From Brachybacterium tyrofermentans (GTDB lineage: Bacteria > Actinomycetota > Actinomycetes > Actinomycetales > Dermabacteraceae), in NCBI RefSeq assembly GCF_014897585.1, contig NZ_JABUXW010000012.1, forward strand, positions 62,001 through 126,000: a DNA stretch of 64,000 nt. Reading direction: 5' to 3'. The notes beneath the pieces are model-generated. The model did no database searches. It saw only the letters and a program-made list of their open reading frames with translations, and was not told where the DNA came from. Positions 62,431 through 64,000 of the stretch are shown here, piece after piece (position 1 is the stretch's first letter; each line of letters opens with the position of its first letter). The position numbers were made by a program, and so were the translations under genes.

Positions 62431-63413
62431 TGGCCCGCTCCTGGACCCTCGGCCTGCTCCTGCTGGTCGCGATCCTCGGCGGCGGCCTCGCGACCCTCGC
62501 CTGGGGTGATCTCGGCGTGGGCCCGCGCGATCTCGTCACCGCGGCCCAGGGCGGAGCCGACACGAAGGTCACGTTCGTCCTCGAGCGACTCCGCGGGCCC
62601 CGCCTGCTCGTCGGGATCGGCGCCGGGATCGCGTTCGGGGTGGCCGGTGCCCTGTTCCAGACCGTCACGCGGAATCCGCTCGGGAGCCCCGACGTGATCG
62701 GGCTCGGCAACGGAGCGGGTGCCGGGGTGGCCCTGGCGACGCTGCTCGCGCCCGGCATCGTGCCCGCCCCCGTCGGCGCCGTGCTCGGCGCCGCGGTCGC
62801 CATCGGCCTGGTCCATGTCTCCACCGGACTCGGCTTCGCCTCCCCGGCCCGGGTGATCATCACCGGGATCGGCGTGGCCGCGATGGCCCTGGCCCTCACG
62901 CAGTACGTGGTCGCGGTGTCCCTGCGCGACGCCTCCAGCCAGCTCGCCGGCTACCTCGTGGGCACCCTGAACTCCCGCAGCCTCGGCCAGGCCGCACTGA
63001 TCGCCGTCGCCCTGGCCGTGCTGATCCCGTTGACAGCGCTCCTCGCCCACGACCTGCGGATGATGGACCTGGGTGATCAGCTGGCGGACGCGCTCGGGGG
63101 CAACGCGGTGCGCACCCGGACTGCGGCGATCCTGCTGTCCGTGCTGCTGGCCGCCGCGGCCGTCTCCGTGGCTGGCCCGATCGCCTTCGTGGCCCTGGCC
63201 GCGCCGCACATCGCCCGCCGGATGAGCGGGACCCCGGGCCCGCACCTTCCCCTGTCCGCGCTGGTGGGGGCCCTGATCATGGTTCTCGCGGACTTCACCG
63301 TCCAGCACGTCGCCCCGGTCGAGGACCTCCCGGTCGGGGTCATCACCGCCGGGGTGGGCGGCCTGTACCTGGGGTACCTGCTCGTCACCGACTGGAAGAA
63401 GGCCGACGCATGA
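62430..63413 (+). CDS. FecCD-type iron-siderophore permease, second subunit
   Basis: 327 residues. Motifs: LERLRGPRLLVGIGAGIAFG, VTRNPLGSPDVIGLGNGAGA and GPIAFVALAAPHIARRMSGT, matching FecD/FepG. About nine or ten membrane segments. It pairs with the preceding permease. The start overlaps the upstream stop by one base (ATG at 62430), and the stop overlaps the ATPase start by 4 bp (ATGA), so the four genes are translated as one unit. Confidence 0.94.
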   Translation: MARSWTLGLLLLVAILGGGLATLAWGDLGVGPRDLVTAAQGGADTKVTFVLERLRGPRLLVGIGAGIAFGVAGALFQTVTRNPLGSPDVIGLGNGAGAGVALATLLAPGIVPAPVGAVLGAAVAIGLVHVSTGLGFASPARVIITGIGVAAMALALTQYVVAVSLRDASSQLAGYLVGTLNSRSLGQAALIAVALAVLIPLTALLAHDLRMMDLGDQLADALGGNAVRTRTAAILLSVLLAAAAVSVAGPIAFVALAAPHIARRMSGTPGPHLPLSALVGALIMVLADFTVQHVAPVEDLPVGVITAGVGGLYLGYLLVTDWKKADA

Positions 63414-64000
63414 GCGCACCGCTCACCGAGCCCATAGGGTCCGCCGATCCCTCGTCCCTGCGCCTCGCCGGGGCCACCGTCGCCTACGCCGAACGGCCCG
63501 TGCTCGAGGGCTTCGACCTCGAGGTGAGCCGCGGGATGTTCACGGCGGTGATCGGGCCCAACGGCTGCGGCAAGTCGACGATGCTGAAGGCGCTGGCCCG
63601 CACCCTGCGACCCCGGGCCGGCGCCGCGCTGCTCGACGGCCGGCCCCTGGCGCAGTGGCGCTCCAAGGCCATCGCCCGACGGATCGCGCTCCTGCCCCAG
63701 GACCCCGTGGTCCCCGAGGGGATCACGGTGAAGGCCCTGGTCGCGCGAGGACGCCACCCGTACCACTCCCCGTGGCGCCAGTGGCTGAGCGGGGATGACG
63801 AGGTCGTCGCGGAGGCGCTCCGCGCGACCGGCGTCGAACAGATCGCCGACCGGCCCGTCGCCGGGCTCTCGGGCGGACAGCGCCAACGGGTCTGGATCGC
63901 CATGATCCTCGCCCAGGACACCGAGTACGTGCTGCTGGACGAGCCCACGTCGTTCCTCGACATCGCCCACCAGATCGAGGTGCTCCACCTGTGCCAGGAC
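63410..64000 (+). CDS. Iron-siderophore ABC transporter ATPase (cut by window end)
   Basis: 197 codons are visible from the ATG at 63410; the frame is still open at the end. Walker A is VIGPNGCGKSTMLKALARTL, the Q-loop RRIALLPQDPVVPEGITVKA, the ABC signature LSGGQRQRVWIAMILAQ and Walker B YVLLDEPTSFLDIAHQ, the FepC/FecE type. It powers the permease pair upstream. The start overlaps the previous stop (ATGA). Only the last part of the protein (H-loop and end, roughly 70-80 residues by family length) is missing. Confidence 0.95.
   Translation, partial: MSAPLTEPIGSADPSSLRLAGATVAYAERPVLEGFDLEVSRGMFTAVIGPNGCGKSTMLKALARTLRPRAGAALLDGRPLAQWRSKAIARRIALLPQDPVVPEGITVKALVARGRHPYHSPWRQWLSGDDEVVAEALRATGVEQIADRPVAGLSGGQRQRVWIAMILAQDTEYVLLDEPTSFLDIAHQIEVLHLCQD

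Overview
The window is a high-GC actinobacterial chromosome segment around the replication origin. Gene families and order (dnaA-dnaN-recF-dciA-gyrB-gyrA one way, rpmH-rnpA-yidD-yidC-jag-rsmG-parA-parB the other, plus DUF3566, DLW-39 and the trxB-murJ-DUF6049-pcnA block) suggest Micrococcales, probably a Brachybacterium-like Dermabacteraceae member. That placement is an inference from gene content and protein style, not a database result.

Layout. 1-2.5 kb: the first codons of isocitrate lyase (aceA) face a RamB-type acetate regulator, followed by a secreted AMIN-like protein. 2.6-6.4 kb: an APC permease, then a redox island of Mn/Fe superoxide dismutase, SoxR and a ferredoxin whose frame runs into a MerR regulator; two SoxR boxes lie inside promoters with 19-bp spacers. 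6.4-9.2 kb: small soluble and membrane proteins. 9.2-17.2 kb: an envelope regulon led by an ECF sigma factor (SigK-like) and anti-sigma RskA with a molybdopterin oxidoreductase, a fasciclin lipoprotein and a CHRD-sortase-PepSY operon. The fasciclin gene and the CHRD operon share the same two-box promoter. tRNA-Ala, DLW-39 and tRNA-Ile lie between them. 17.2-20.1 kb: photolyase, an unrecognised protein and a YbaK deacylase.

20.2-36 kb, all leftward: DUF3566, gyrA, gyrB, a complete riboflavin operon (ribD-ribE-ribBA-ribH) behind an FMN riboswitch, dciA, recF, dnaN and dnaA. The riboflavin operon is wedged between dciA and gyrB. 36.4-43.1 kb, rightward: rpmH to parB; ParB carries a Ser/Thr/Ala/Lys/Pro-rich segment of about 280 residues.

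43.1-46.2 kb has no convincing gene. It holds about sixteen degenerate parS-like 16-mers spaced 61-206 bp apart and a dense DnaA-box cluster, and looks like a centromere/origin region. 46.2-55.7 kb, leftward: a thioredoxin-fold protein that has lost both active-site cysteines, trxB, a small membrane protein, a free-standing pseudokinase with an extracellular sugar-binding-like domain (fused to MurJ in mycobacteria), murJ and a DUF6049 protein. 55.8-64 kb, rightward: CCA-adding enzyme, a class A penicillin-binding protein and an iron-siderophore ABC transporter behind an IdeR/DtxR-type box, cut by the window end.

No insertion sequence, prophage or CRISPR array is visible. The strongest candidates for something undescribed are the parS-like array with its unusual ParB, the cysteine-less thioredoxin beside trxB, the ferredoxin-MerR reading frame, and the SigK-type regulon with a sortase.
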